Assembly: GCF_002287375.1 (NCBI RefSeq) | Contig: NZ_NPOA01000007.1 | Location: 62,001-126,000, forward strand | Direction: 5' to 3' | Source: Virgibacillus profundi | GTDB taxonomy: Bacteria > Bacillota > Bacilli > Bacillales > Amphibacillaceae | DNA: 64,000 nucleotides | Shown: piece by piece, positions 1-9,045 of the stretch | How positions within the stretch are numbered: position 1 is the stretch's first letter | Layout of the letters: each line of letters begins with the position of its first letter | The notes under the pieces: model-generated | Seen by the model: only the letters and a program-made list of their open reading frames with translations | What the model was told of the DNA's origin: nothing | Database searches by the model: none | Position numbers and translations under genes: made by a program

Positions 1-87
1 GATAGTAATCAGGTTGTTGGTGTGCTAAGCCGTGGTGATCTGATCAGGTTTATTACTACCGAATTAATTGCAAAAACAGATGATTAA
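1..87 (+). CDS. CBS-domain protein, C-terminal end only
   Basis: The first 28 codons of the window form the tail of a gene that began upstream and stops with TAA. The residues VVGVLSRGDLIRFITTEL match the closing strand-helix of a CBS domain (the G-x-(I/L)-(S/T)-x-x-D-(L/I)-hydrophobic pattern), a module that binds adenosyl ligands. Too little remains to say which CBS protein it is. A rho-independent terminator follows within 15 bases, so it ends its own transcript. Confidence 0.6.
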   Translation, partial: DSNQVVGVLSRGDLIRFITTELIAKTDD

Positions 88-100
88 TTTAATGAATAAA

Positions 101-127
101 GGCCTCTTTTAAAAGGGGTTTTTTTAT
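101..127 (+). terminator. Rho-independent terminator of the CBS-domain gene
   Basis: An 8-bp stem CCTCTTTT/AAAAGGGG (one G-U pair) with almost no loop is followed by a run of T. It lies just after the stop codon at 85-87 and before dynA. Confidence 0.7.
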
Positions 128-253
128 TGGAAAAATATAATATTGATGAATTATTACCCCAGTGATAGCATTAATAATAGAATGGTAGAAATGAACGTAT
201 ATATTGCGTATAATAAATACTGGAAATGTTAACGGAGAAAGGAAATACACGTT

Positions 254-3200
254 GTGATCGAATTAGAAACAAACCAAACCAAAACCAGTCTCACTCATTT
301 AGCTGCATACCATAAGCTAATGCTTGCTAATGATGATGAGCAAAGTGCTAATAAAATACGTGAGCTATACGTCAAACTTGATAAAAATGAATTAATGATC
401 AGTTTTGCCGGTCATTTTTCTGCTGGAAAATCATCGATGATTAATGCGCTTTTGAGTAAAGATATTTTACCAAAAAGCCCAATCCCAACAAGTGCAAATA
501 TCGTTAAAATTAATTCAGGGGATGGAGTTGCCCGTGTATTCTTTCATCATGATCATCCTGTTGAATACAAAGAACCATACGATCTTGACATGATTAAAGA
601 TTATTCCAAAGATAAGGATTCCATAAAGAAAATAGAAATCAGTACAGCAGAACAAATTGTTCCTGTTGGATGTTCTTTAGTGGATACACCAGGAATTGAT
701 GCAGCGGATGATGCCGACCGCGTTATGACGGAGGCTTCATTGCATTTAGTGGATGTATTGTTTTATGTAATGGATTACAATCATGTTCAATCAGAAGTCA
801 ATTTACAATTTCTAAAAGCACTTCAGGAAAAGTCCATTCCCTTTTATGTGATTATTAACCAGATTGATAAGCATGATGAAGAGGAATTAGCCTTTTCCAA
901 GTTTAGTCATAGTATTAAACAAACGTTTGATCAATGGCAAATATTTCCAGAATGTGTTTTTTATTCTTCCTTACTGGATCCTGATGCAAAACATAATCAA
1001 TTTATTGAGATAAAAGAAAAACTGTTTTCAATCATGGAAAAAGAAAAGGATTTATTTTTTAATTTAGACCAATCTGTCATACAGGTGATAAAAGAGCATA
1101 AACGATACCTTCAGCAAAAGTATGAAGAGAATTTGTCCCAATATGTGAGTGATGAGAGTGAGCTAGAAAATAATTTTGCCAGGATAGATGAGCTGGAAGA
1201 AAACAGGTTTATTTTACAAAGTGAACCTGATGAAATAGAAAAACTGTTTCAAAATGAATTAAATAATACATTGAAAAATGCTTATTTAATGCCTGCAGAT
1301 TTAAGAGATAAAGCAACTGCTTTCCTAAAGTCACAGCAAAGTGATTTTAAAGTGGGATTATTTTCATCCAAAAGAAAAACGGCGGAGGAGAGGGAAGGCA
1401 GATTAGCAGCATTTGTCGGGCCGCTTCAGGAAAATATGGAAACAGCATTACAGTGGAAGTTACGCGATAAATTTACTAATCTAGTAAAGGACTATAAACT
1501 TAGTGATCCAGAGGTACAGAAACAGATTCATAACCTATCTGTTGTATACACAGGGGATAAACTGGTTGAGCTGATAAAGCCTGGTGCCAAAGTGACAGGG
1601 GATTCTGTCTTAAACTATACAAATGATGTGAGTGCAGATATTAAACAACAATTTAAATATAAAGCACGTACATTACTAACTGATGTCCAACGTGTAATCC
1701 AAAGTACCAACAAGGATAAACTAACTAAAATTGAAAAAGAACTGCAGGATTTATATCAAAAAAAGTCTCTTAGAGTAAAACAGGATGCCATCAAAACTGA
1801 ATTAGCTGAAAAATTTGAGGAGATTGACATGGTTCCTGATGCATCTAATCCTGATGAGGAGGCTTGGAATCTGCTGCAAAGATATTTGGAAGCAGATCAT
1901 ACACAAATTATGCCGGCAGACCTGCCGATTAAACTCGAAAAATTTAAAGAAAATAATATACAATTGAATGAAATTGAAGAAAAAATAAATGAACCGACAC
2001 AGTCTGTAAACCATGTTCTTGAAAGTATAAATAAAACAATTCAGACTATCGAAGGTTTGCCAGGCTTTCAGGCTATTATAAATGATCTGGAAGGAAAACA
2101 TGATAGATTAAATAATCGTACCTATACCATTGCACTGTTTGGGGCTTTCAGTGCTGGTAAGTCATCCTTTGCCAATGCATTACTGGGTGAACGTGTACTA
2201 CCGGTATCGCCAAACCCAACTACAGCAACTGTAAACAGGATTACACCTGTAACAAATAATTTCGGGCATGGAACAGTTGCCGTTACTTTAAAGAATGAAG
2301 ATATGTTAATAAAAGATATTGAATTAATTACAAAACAATTTTCACCGCCAGCAACCAATCTGGAAGGCTTATTAAATTGGATTCAGGATAATCAAATACA
2401 GCAGAATTCAAAATTAAATAATATGTATCAGGCCTATTTACAAGCAATGCTTACCGGTTATCATTTAAACAAGGAATTTATTGGAAAAACACGGACAATC
2501 ACACTTGATGAATTTGCTGCTTTTGTAACAGATGAAACTAAAGCATGTTATACCGAATCAATCGATTTATATTATGATTGCTCCATAACCAGACAAGGTA
2601 TCACATTAGTAGATACACCTGGTGCAGATTCCGTCAATGCCCGCCATACGAATGTGGCTTTTGAATATATTAAGCATGCTGACGCTATTTTGTATGTAAC
2701 CTATTATAATCACGCACTATCACATGCTGATAAGAACTTCCTTATGCAACTGGGACGTGTGAAAGAAGCCTTTGAACTTGATAAAATGTTTTTCATCGTA
2801 AATGCTGCTGACCTGGCAAAAGATGAAGAAGAGCTCCAGCTTGTTACAAATTATGTGCAGGAGCAATTAATTAAATTGGGAATACGCTTTCCAAAATTAT
2901 ATCCTGTTTCCAGCAGGCAATCACTTGAAAATAAACTGGATAATCATACATTGAATAACGAAATGCAACTTTTCGAGGATGAGTTTTATCATTTCATTCA
3001 TAACGACCTTGCTGCAATAACTGTACAATCAGCATTATGGGATATCAATCGTACTTCTCAGTCTATGCAGGAATATATGAGATCAGTTAATCTTGATGAA
3101 AAGGAAAAAGAAACGTACCGAAAAGATTTACTGGCTGAAAAAACAGTGCTTGTTGACCATATAGAAAAGTTTGAAACAGGGGTCTATAAAGAACAAATTA

Positions 3201-3877
3201 CTCAAAAAGTAGAAAAGCAATTATATTATGTAATGGAGAGACTTGGGATAAGATTTCATGATTTATTTAAGGAATCATTTAATCCGACCACTATCACTGA
3301 AACGGGTAAAAGCGCAAATCATCAATTAAGAACCAGCTTGGATAACTTACTGGGTTATACAAGCTTTGAGCTGCGTCAGGAACTTCAGGCAGTTTCCTTA
3401 AGAATGGAATCATTTGTTAAAACACTGCTGGTTGAGGTTCACAATGGGATGAAAAGTAAAAGCAGTGAAACGGGCGGAACACTTTTTTATCCCGATCTTT
3501 CCCCACAGGAGCTTGAAACTCCGGATTATAAAGAAGCTTTTGAGTCAATTGATATGAAACGATTTGATAAGGCCCTTGCAGGATTTAAAGGGACCAAGTC
3601 TTTCTTTGCAAAAAATGAAAAAGAAGTAATGAAAGAAAATATTTATCAGGAATTGGAACCAATTGCCGAGGAATATATTTACGAAAATAAATTAATTATG
3701 GATGATGCTTATATTAATCAATGGTCACATCTGATAGATGAAATGAAAGAGGCTGCTAAACATCATTTGGACAACCAAATGAATAACAAGTTGGAAGTTT
3801 TGACATCAGCTGTTGATATGAAAGTATTAACTGAAAAAAATAAGTCACTTTTAGAGATTTTGAAAAGTTACAGGTAG
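254..3877 (+). CDS. dynA: Double dynamin-like GTPase DynA (YpbR type)
   Basis: A large GTPase of 1207 residues, close in length to B. subtilis DynA (YpbR), which is two bacterial dynamins fused head to tail. Each half shows a GTPase domain: P-loop GHFSAGKSS near residue 53 with switch DTPGID and NQID, and a second P-loop GAFSAGKSS near residue 630 with DTPGAD and NAAD. Long charged helical regions follow each domain and would form the stalks. Known members tether and fuse membranes and help repair them under antibiotic or phage stress. The GTG start at 254 is preceded by GGAGAAAGGA. The next gene, ypcP, starts 15 bases downstream as in B. subtilis, suggesting cotranscription. Confidence 0.93.
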   Translation: MIELETNQTKTSLTHLAAYHKLMLANDDEQSANKIRELYVKLDKNELMISFAGHFSAGKSSMINALLSKDILPKSPIPTSANIVKINSGDGVARVFFHHDHPVEYKEPYDLDMIKDYSKDKDSIKKIEISTAEQIVPVGCSLVDTPGIDAADDADRVMTEASLHLVDVLFYVMDYNHVQSEVNLQFLKALQEKSIPFYVIINQIDKHDEEELAFSKFSHSIKQTFDQWQIFPECVFYSSLLDPDAKHNQFIEIKEKLFSIMEKEKDLFFNLDQSVIQVIKEHKRYLQQKYEENLSQYVSDESELENNFARIDELEENRFILQSEPDEIEKLFQNELNNTLKNAYLMPADLRDKATAFLKSQQSDFKVGLFSSKRKTAEEREGRLAAFVGPLQENMETALQWKLRDKFTNLVKDYKLSDPEVQKQIHNLSVVYTGDKLVELIKPGAKVTGDSVLNYTNDVSADIKQQFKYKARTLLTDVQRVIQSTNKDKLTKIEKELQDLYQKKSLRVKQDAIKTELAEKFEEIDMVPDASNPDEEAWNLLQRYLEADHTQIMPADLPIKLEKFKENNIQLNEIEEKINEPTQSVNHVLESINKTIQTIEGLPGFQAIINDLEGKHDRLNNRTYTIALFGAFSAGKSSFANALLGERVLPVSPNPTTATVNRITPVTNNFGHGTVAVTLKNEDMLIKDIELITKQFSPPATNLEGLLNWIQDNQIQQNSKLNNMYQAYLQAMLTGYHLNKEFIGKTRTITLDEFAAFVTDETKACYTESIDLYYDCSITRQGITLVDTPGADSVNARHTNVAFEYIKHADAILYVTYYNHALSHADKNFLMQLGRVKEAFELDKMFFIVNAADLAKDEEELQLVTNYVQEQLIKLGIRFPKLYPVSSRQSLENKLDNHTLNNEMQLFEDEFYHFIHNDLAAITVQSALWDINRTSQSMQEYMRSVNLDEKEKETYRKDLLAEKTVLVDHIEKFETGVYKEQITQKVEKQLYYVMERLGIRFHDLFKESFNPTTITETGKSANHQLRTSLDNLLGYTSFELRQELQAVSLRMESFVKTLLVEVHNGMKSKSSETGGTLFYPDLSPQELETPDYKEAFESIDMKRFDKALAGFKGTKSFFAKNEKEVMKENIYQELEPIAEEYIYENKLIMDDAYINQWSHLIDEMKEAAKHHLDNQMNNKLEVLTSAVDMKVLTEKNKSLLEILKSYR

Positions 3878-3892
3878 AGAGGATATATAAAT

Positions 3893-4756
3893 ATGAATAA
3901 AAATGAAGTATTGCTTGTCGATGGGATGGCTTTATTATTTCGTGGTTTTTTTGCTACTGCATTTCGCGGCAACTTTATGAAAACAAGTAAGGGTATACCG
4001 ACAAATGGAATTTATCAATTTATGCGCTATTTTCTTGATGCTGTAGATAGGTTCAAACCTACACATGTTGTTTGTTGCTGGGACATGGGTAGTAAAACAT
4101 TCCGTACGGAGCTTTACGATGGTTATAAAGCAAACAGGGGTGCTCCACCGGAAGAGTTGGTTCCGCAATTTGATCTGATAAAAGAGGTTGTCGAATCATT
4201 CAATATGCCAAATGTCGGGCTGGAAAACTATGAAGCTGATGATTGTATTGGTACATTGGCAAAAGTCTATGGAGTAGAAAATAATGTAACCATTCTTACA
4301 GGTGATCAGGATATTTTGCAGCTTGTTGATGAACAGGTTCGGGTAGCTATTATGCGAAAAGGACAAGGCAATTATGAGGTATTTGATCATGTTAATTTTT
4401 ATGATAAAAAAGGAATTCAGCCAAGACAAGTAATAGATTTAAAGGGTTTAATGGGCGACTCTTCCGATAACTACCCAGGAGTCAAAGGGATCGGTGAAAA
4501 AACAGCCCTTAAGCTTATACAGGAATATGGATCTATTGATGAGTTGCTGGAGAATTTAGAGCAATTACCAAAGGGGATTCAAACAAAGATCAAAACGGAC
4601 ATGGATATGCTTCATTTATCTAGAAATCTGGCAGAAATTAAGTGTGATGTGCCAATTAGCTGCCACCTGGATACTGCACTTTGGGCATATGAAAAAGAAA
4701 AAATTATTTCCAAATTCGATGAACTGGAATTTAAAAATATGGCTAAACTTTTATAA
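3893..4756 (+). CDS. ypcP: 5'-3' exonuclease / flap endonuclease YpcP
   Basis: A 287-residue stand-alone relative of the 5' nuclease domain of DNA polymerase I (FEN family). The acidic metal-binding clusters are visible: LLVDGMALLFRGFF at the N terminus, EADDCIGTLA near residue 115, GDQDILQLV near 140 and GDSSDNYPGVKGIGEKTA near 190, the last being the helix-hairpin-helix DNA-binding segment. The family removes flaps and RNA primers during replication and repair. It follows dynA by 15 bases and ends at a strong terminator, so the two genes probably form one transcript. The length matches the family; no defect is seen. Confidence 0.93.
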   Translation: MNKNEVLLVDGMALLFRGFFATAFRGNFMKTSKGIPTNGIYQFMRYFLDAVDRFKPTHVVCCWDMGSKTFRTELYDGYKANRGAPPEELVPQFDLIKEVVESFNMPNVGLENYEADDCIGTLAKVYGVENNVTILTGDQDILQLVDEQVRVAIMRKGQGNYEVFDHVNFYDKKGIQPRQVIDLKGLMGDSSDNYPGVKGIGEKTALKLIQEYGSIDELLENLEQLPKGIQTKIKTDMDMLHLSRNLAEIKCDVPISCHLDTALWAYEKEKIISKFDELEFKNMAKLL

Positions 4757-4777
4757 AACCAAAACTAATAGCTGTAG

Positions 4778-4816
4778 AAAAAAGCTCCTGCACTCACATG
4801 CAGGAGCTTTTTTATT
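4778..4816 (+). terminator. Strong rho-independent terminator after ypcP
   Basis: A perfect 12-bp stem (4781-4792 with 4799-4810), a 6-base loop and six T. It ends the dynA-ypcP transcript. Confidence 0.9.
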
Positions 4817-4881
4817 TTACTTCATCATTTTTTATAGTGTATAAATATTCATTATTTAATGTTGAGAACTCAGATATATTT

Positions 4882-4913
4882 TATACCCGGACGCGGTATA
4901 TAGGGGTACCCCT
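4882..4913. promoter_or_regulatory. Pair of palindromes, possible CsoR/CstR-like operator relic
   Basis: TATACC-N7-GGTATA (4882-4900) is followed directly by the perfect palindrome AGGGGTACCCCT (4902-4913). More GGGTATA-like words follow up to 4975. CsoR-family copper or persulfide sensors bind sites of the form ATACCC-N-GGGTAT, but no metal or sulfur gene is adjacent. The resemblance is seen by eye only. Confidence 0.25.
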
Positions 4914-4983
4914 CATGTTTTCAGGAATACGGTGTATGGGTATATGGAAAAGTGGCAGGGGTATAAAGGTGTTGTGTTAACTG

Positions 4984-5030
4984 AAACAAAAACAGAACCC
5001 ATGTCATGTAGAATGAGTTCTGTTTCAGGT
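4984..5030 (-). terminator. Rho-independent terminator of ctaA
   Basis: On the minus strand AAACAGAAC pairs with GTTCTGTTT (5017-5025 with 4990-4998 in plus coordinates) and is followed by a T-rich stretch. It lies directly after the ctaA stop codon. Confidence 0.7.
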
Positions 5031-5878
5031 TAATTTTCAATAGCTATTCTGGCTTCCACAATAATTGCAAAGAGTAATGTTGCTGCAGCTAAATGCAATA
5101 CAGCAAATGAAATTGCTACAAATGACAGGATTGTCATTACGCCAATTATAAGTTGTGCGAGTATAACCATTAATGAAAGGATCACACGAGTTCTTAAAAT
5201 AGTAAGTTTCATTGATAGAACCTTATACGTAATATACAAAATATAAATCACAGTAATAATTGCCAATAGCCTGTGGGCAGTTTGTAATAACTCCGGAATG
5301 GATGCAGGTAAGATCGTATCTCCACAATCAAGCCAGCCACATGCCAATCCATAATGCTGATGTTTAATATATGCACCTATTCCCATTGTGAAAAATAGTA
5401 GTGCAATGAGTATATTTAAATGCCGTTTCATTACAAAGCCTTCACTATATTTGTTATAAGTGTATGGCACTTCATATCGCCAAAACCATATCAGCAAACC
5501 TAAGAAAATCATGGCAATTAGTAAATGCAGGGTAATAATAAATGATGGTAAATGGTAAAATACAACGATTGCACCCATGATCAGCTGTAACGTCAATAAT
5601 CCAAGCATATAATTGGCAACTTTGTTTGCTAGTCTATTATTTTCCTTTTTCACTTTAATAAATAATAATATCGTCATAATAAAGAGTATGGCTCCAATTA
5701 CCCGATGCCCGAATTCGATTAAAGTATCTCCTTGTAATTCCGGAATTACTTCACCATTACAAAGCGGCCAATCGGGTCCACAGCCCATCCCAGATTCAGA
5801 TGATGCTACATACCCACCAAAAACAATTAAAAAATAGGTTAATATAATCGCCGATAAAGCTAATTTTTCCTTAGACAA
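5030..5878 (-). CDS. ctaA: Haem A synthase CtaA (COX15/CtaA family)
   Basis: A polytopic membrane protein of about 282 residues with eight predicted helices, oxidising haem O to haem A for cytochrome aa3 oxidases. Family marks are visible: the CGPDWPLC cysteine pair after helix 1, the haem-ligand motif EFGHR, and further histidines in HLLIA, QTAHR and LHLAAA. An ATG at 5887 directly abuts the AAAAGGGG site, leaving no spacing; the TTG at 5878 has nine bases of spacing and is taken as the start. No ctaB or oxidase genes are beside it, so it appears to be a single-gene transcript. Confidence 0.9.
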   Translation of the reverse strand: MSKEKLALSAIILTYFLIVFGGYVASSESGMGCGPDWPLCNGEVIPELQGDTLIEFGHRVIGAILFIMTILLFIKVKKENNRLANKVANYMLGLLTLQLIMGAIVVFYHLPSFIITLHLLIAMIFLGLLIWFWRYEVPYTYNKYSEGFVMKRHLNILIALLFFTMGIGAYIKHQHYGLACGWLDCGDTILPASIPELLQTAHRLLAIITVIYILYITYKVLSMKLTILRTRVILSLMVILAQLIIGVMTILSFVAISFAVLHLAAATLLFAIIVEARIAIEN

Positions 5879-5999
5879 ACAGAACATCCCCTTTTAAAAT
5901 ATACAAACAATATTAGTGTAGCAAATAGTTTAATTCTTCTTTGTGCTTTGTATCACTTGGGTTATAATTTTATTAACGGGCAACGAGAGGAGGGATATA

Positions 6000-6854
6000 T
6001 TGAAAGCTATTTTTGTTTACGGCACACTACGAAAAAATGAGAAAAACCATCATTATTTAAATAAGGCTGTTTGTTTATATGAACAGGCATGGATACATGG
6101 GAAATTATTTGATACGAAAAAGGGCTATCCGGTTATGAAAGAGGTAAACGGGGAGAAAATTTACGGGGAAGTATATCAAGTATCAGATGAACAATTAGCA
6201 ACAATTAATCAATTGGAAGGATATACAGAGGATGGCCCCAATAATTTGTATGAGCGTAAAACGGTAACAGTACATGTTGATAACGAAAAAAAACTTGAAG
6301 CGATAACGTATATAACAGGGAAGTCTTTAGCAGATTCCAATTTAACTATTCCATTTGGTGATTGGAAGGTCTACCAATACCTGAAAAATAAGCCTTTATA
6401 CTATTTTGCTTATGGTTCATGTATGGATGATGACCGATTTAAACTCGCAAATGTTCAGCATTATTTCCAATCGGTTTCTGGTAAAGGGGTTCTGGATAAC
6501 CATGGATTTAGATTTTCCAGAAGCTCATCAGATGGAGGAAAGGCAGATATTATTGAATCACCCGGAGAAATAATTGAGGGGGTTGTTTATAAAATCCTTG
6601 TTGATGCTATGGATTATTTGTATGAGCGGGAAGGTGTTTTTGTAAATGCTTATCGTCCAGCGGTTGTTTCTCTTCAATTAAATAACAGTGAAATAATTGA
6701 GGCAATTACTTTTATCGGAACTGAAAAAGCAGATGAGACAAAACCTACAATAAAATATGCAACAGAAATTATCCGTGGAGCTGAAGGAATTCTGAGTGAT
6801 CATTACATCGAAAAGCTAAAGCAGCGTATTAATAAATTAACGCTCTTTTCATAA
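6000..6854 (+). CDS. ykqA: Two-domain gamma-glutamylcyclotransferase-like protein (YkqA type)
   Basis: A 284-residue protein made of two AIG2/GGCT-type folds. The first starts at residue 4 (FVYGTLRKNEKNHHYL) and the second near residue 135 (YFAYGSCMDD); both have the YGT/YGS loop that binds the gamma-glutamyl group. B. subtilis YkqA has the same double arrangement. Its substrate is not known; family members release 5-oxoproline from gamma-glutamyl peptides. The open frame extends upstream to 5943, but the TTG at 6000 has a good GAGAGGAGGG site seven bases upstream and begins directly at the domain. Confidence 0.85.
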   Translation: MKAIFVYGTLRKNEKNHHYLNKAVCLYEQAWIHGKLFDTKKGYPVMKEVNGEKIYGEVYQVSDEQLATINQLEGYTEDGPNNLYERKTVTVHVDNEKKLEAITYITGKSLADSNLTIPFGDWKVYQYLKNKPLYYFAYGSCMDDDRFKLANVQHYFQSVSGKGVLDNHGFRFSRSSSDGGKADIIESPGEIIEGVVYKILVDAMDYLYEREGVFVNAYRPAVVSLQLNNSEIIEAITFIGTEKADETKPTIKYATEIIRGAEGILSDHYIEKLKQRINKLTLFS

Positions 6855-6857
6855 ATC

Positions 6858-7479
6858 CTGGGACTGCACTTCGTTCGCCCCGCCAAAATATTGTTACTTT
6901 TTAACTTTCGTAGCTTCTATATAAGACGACGTAGAATCAATAGTAGTAGTTCTCATTAACCGCTCCGGAAACACATTTCGCTTTCCGCGGGCGGCTGGTG
7001 AGCCTCCTCGTGCTACGCACTGCGGGGTCTCACCTATGCCTATCCTCCCGCTGGAGTCTTCATGTGTTTCCTCCGCTCGAATAGTGTTTTGTGATTTTTT
7101 AAAAAGTTCTTGATTAATTCAAACAAATACTTGCACATTTTTGGCAGTTGTTTGGAGCGGAGGACCGTTGACTCCTGCGGGAACAGCACGTGTCTGAAGA
7201 CCCCGCAGAGTGGGTTTCTCGAGGAGGCTGAAGCCGTGCCCGCGTAAAGCAACGGTCCGCAGCGGAAAACAACCCAGCAGATACGTTGCAGTTTATATTC
7301 AATACGAGGATTAAAAATTAGATTCCAAGTACTCAAACATCATTAGAACGGAAAATAAACGTCACTAAAATGAATTTTCACTGTGTCATCCTTTACATCT
7401 AGTTCGGGGTAGATAACAACAAGCCTTTTGGTGGGGCGAGTAATCACAGTCGGTGGGACGAGCTGTGCGTAGTCCCAAT
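6858..7479. repeat. Outer repeat with inverted ends, split by an inner element
   Basis: The left end at 6858-6887 (TGGGACT then CGCCCCGCCAAAA) is matched in inverted orientation by 7426-7479 (TTTTGGTGGGGCGAG then AGTCCCAA). The two ends flank the separate inverted-arm element at 6915-7300. This suggests one repeat inserted into another. No gene is seen in 6855-7591; the 98- and 62-codon frames here are read through the GC-rich repeat arms. Confidence 0.45.
6915..7300. repeat. Inverted-arm repeat element, copy 1
   Basis: Two GC-rich arms (about 6960-7081 and 7155-7267) are inverted relatives of each other. Both carry the words GACTCC.GCGGGA, GACCCCGCAG, GAGGAGGCT and CCCGCG.AAAGC. They lie inside weaker inverted ends (TATATAAGACGACGTA against the complement of TACGTTGCAGTTTATA). 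A second copy with the same plan is at 56975-57366. Arms of this kind are dispersed through Bacillaceae genomes. There is no coding capacity, so the element resembles a MITE or a structured RNA unit. Confidence 0.75.
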
Positions 7480-7591
7480 CTAAAAGAAAACAGCCTAAAT
7501 TAATGAAGTAAATGGATGTTGGCTTTTATACTTTTTATTGGGTGGAAATATATATAAATGATAGGATAGAAGTGAAAGCAGGTGAAGATAT

Positions 7592-8926
7592 ATGGCATTT
7601 ACAGAAAAGGAAATAGATAATTATAAACAAAGCTTTCCTTTATTAGAAGAAATTATGGATTTGGAGCCAACCGTATGGCTGAATCCAGATTTAAAAGAAG
7701 CTCAAGTTACTCCAGAATTGCCTTTAACAAAAGAAGATATGATTGAAGCTGAAAAGTTGTGGATCCGTTTTGCGCCATTCTTAAAGAAAGCGCTTCCGAA
7801 ATTGAATCATACCAATGGAATAATCGAATCCCCATTGAAAAATATTTCTAAAATGAAAGAAGTATTGGAAGCAAACTATCATTCAAAAATAAACGGTAAT
7901 CTATATCTGAAATGTGATAATGAACTGCCGGTTGCCGGGTCAATAAAAGCAAGAGGCGGTTTTTATGAAGTACTTCACTATGCAGAATCATTAGCTATCG
8001 ATGCAGGTTTAATAAATCGGGAAGAAAATTATGAAGCTTTCCAAATTGAATCATTTAAAGAATTCTTTCAGCAGTATTCCATCGGTGTAGGTTCAACAGG
8101 AAACCTTGGATTAAGTATTGGAATAATGAGTGCAAAGCTTGGCTTTAATGTATCTGTATACATGTCCCGTGATGCCAAACAGTGGAAAAAAGACCTGCTC
8201 CGTGAGAAAGGTGCAAAGGTTTTTGAGTTCGATGGGGACTTTAGTGTAGCAATTGACACTGGAAGGAAGCAGACATTAGCTGATCCAAAAGGCTATTTTG
8301 TTGATGATGAGAGCTCGAAGCATTTATTTTTAGGATATAGCACAGCTGCGTTTGAGCTGGAAGAGCAATTAAAGAAACAGGATATAAAGGTCGATAAGGA
8401 TAACCCATTATTTGTTTATCTTCCATGCGGTGTAGGCGGATCTCCAGGCGGGATCACATTTGGATTAAAACAACTATTCGGCGACAATGTACACTGTTTC
8501 TTTGTGGAACCAACTCATTCTCCATCAGTGTTAATTGGATTACTGACAGGTAAAATGAATAAAGTCAGTGTACAGGACTTTGGTATCGATAATCTTACTG
8601 CAGCAGACGGGTTAGCTGTCGGAAGGCCATCAAGCTTTGCTACATCGATCAGTAAACATCTTATCAGCGGTATTTACACAATGGAGGATGATGAATTATA
8701 TAAACTACTTGCATTGCTCTATGATTATGAAGATATTAATGTTGAACCATCGGCAACTGCTGGTATAATTGGCCCTCAGCGTATTAGTAAGACTAACTAT
8801 ACAGCTCAAGCGTTGGAAAATGCTACACATATTGCATGGTCAACTGGTGGAGCACTTGTACCGGAGGTGGATATGAAACAGTTTTATGAGAAAGGAAAAC
8901 AAATCCTGGAAACTAAAAATATCTAA
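7592..8926 (+). CDS. dsdA: D-serine dehydratase DsdA
   Basis: A PLP enzyme of 444 residues that converts D-serine to pyruvate and ammonia. The Schiff-base lysine is in GSIKARGG near residue 115. The phosphate-binding turn GSTGNLGLSIG lies near 165 and a glycine-rich PCGVGGSPGG near 280. The sequence matches DsdA along its whole length rather than threonine dehydratase, and the length is right. ATG is preceded by GCAGGTGA. There is no adjacent D-serine transporter or LysR regulator, so it is probably a detoxifying or scavenging single gene, ended by the terminator at 8946. Confidence 0.93.
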   Translation: MAFTEKEIDNYKQSFPLLEEIMDLEPTVWLNPDLKEAQVTPELPLTKEDMIEAEKLWIRFAPFLKKALPKLNHTNGIIESPLKNISKMKEVLEANYHSKINGNLYLKCDNELPVAGSIKARGGFYEVLHYAESLAIDAGLINREENYEAFQIESFKEFFQQYSIGVGSTGNLGLSIGIMSAKLGFNVSVYMSRDAKQWKKDLLREKGAKVFEFDGDFSVAIDTGRKQTLADPKGYFVDDESSKHLFLGYSTAAFELEEQLKKQDIKVDKDNPLFVYLPCGVGGSPGGITFGLKQLFGDNVHCFFVEPTHSPSVLIGLLTGKMNKVSVQDFGIDNLTAADGLAVGRPSSFATSISKHLISGIYTMEDDELYKLLALLYDYEDINVEPSATAGIIGPQRISKTNYTAQALENATHIAWSTGGALVPEVDMKQFYEKGKQILETKNI

Positions 8927-8945
8927 TATATTATCCTGAAACTAG

Positions 8946-8978
8946 AAAACCTGTATCAAATACGATACAGGTTTTTGA
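8946..8978 (+). terminator. Rho-independent terminator of dsdA
   Basis: Stem AAACCTGTATC/GATACAGGTTT with a 6-base loop and a T run. Confidence 0.88.
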
Positions 8979-9045
8979 AAATTTAGAAGGAAGTGGCTAT
9001 AATGAAAAGGAACTCATTCAGGCTTAGTGCAGGAGGAATTTAAGA

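Noticed and set aside
4798-4980. 60-codon open frame between ypcP and ctaA
   Set aside because: It starts inside the ypcP terminator stem, has no RBS and covers the palindromic region.
6975-7260. CRISPR array or tandem repeats
   Set aside because: The GC-rich words occur as two inverted arms, not as direct repeats with regular spacers; no cas gene is present in the window.
7040-7336. 98- and 62-codon minus-strand frames in the GC-rich repeat
   Set aside because: They read through the repeat arms, lack an RBS and have low-complexity arginine/serine/cysteine-rich products; the same sequence in copy 2 gives unrelated frames.
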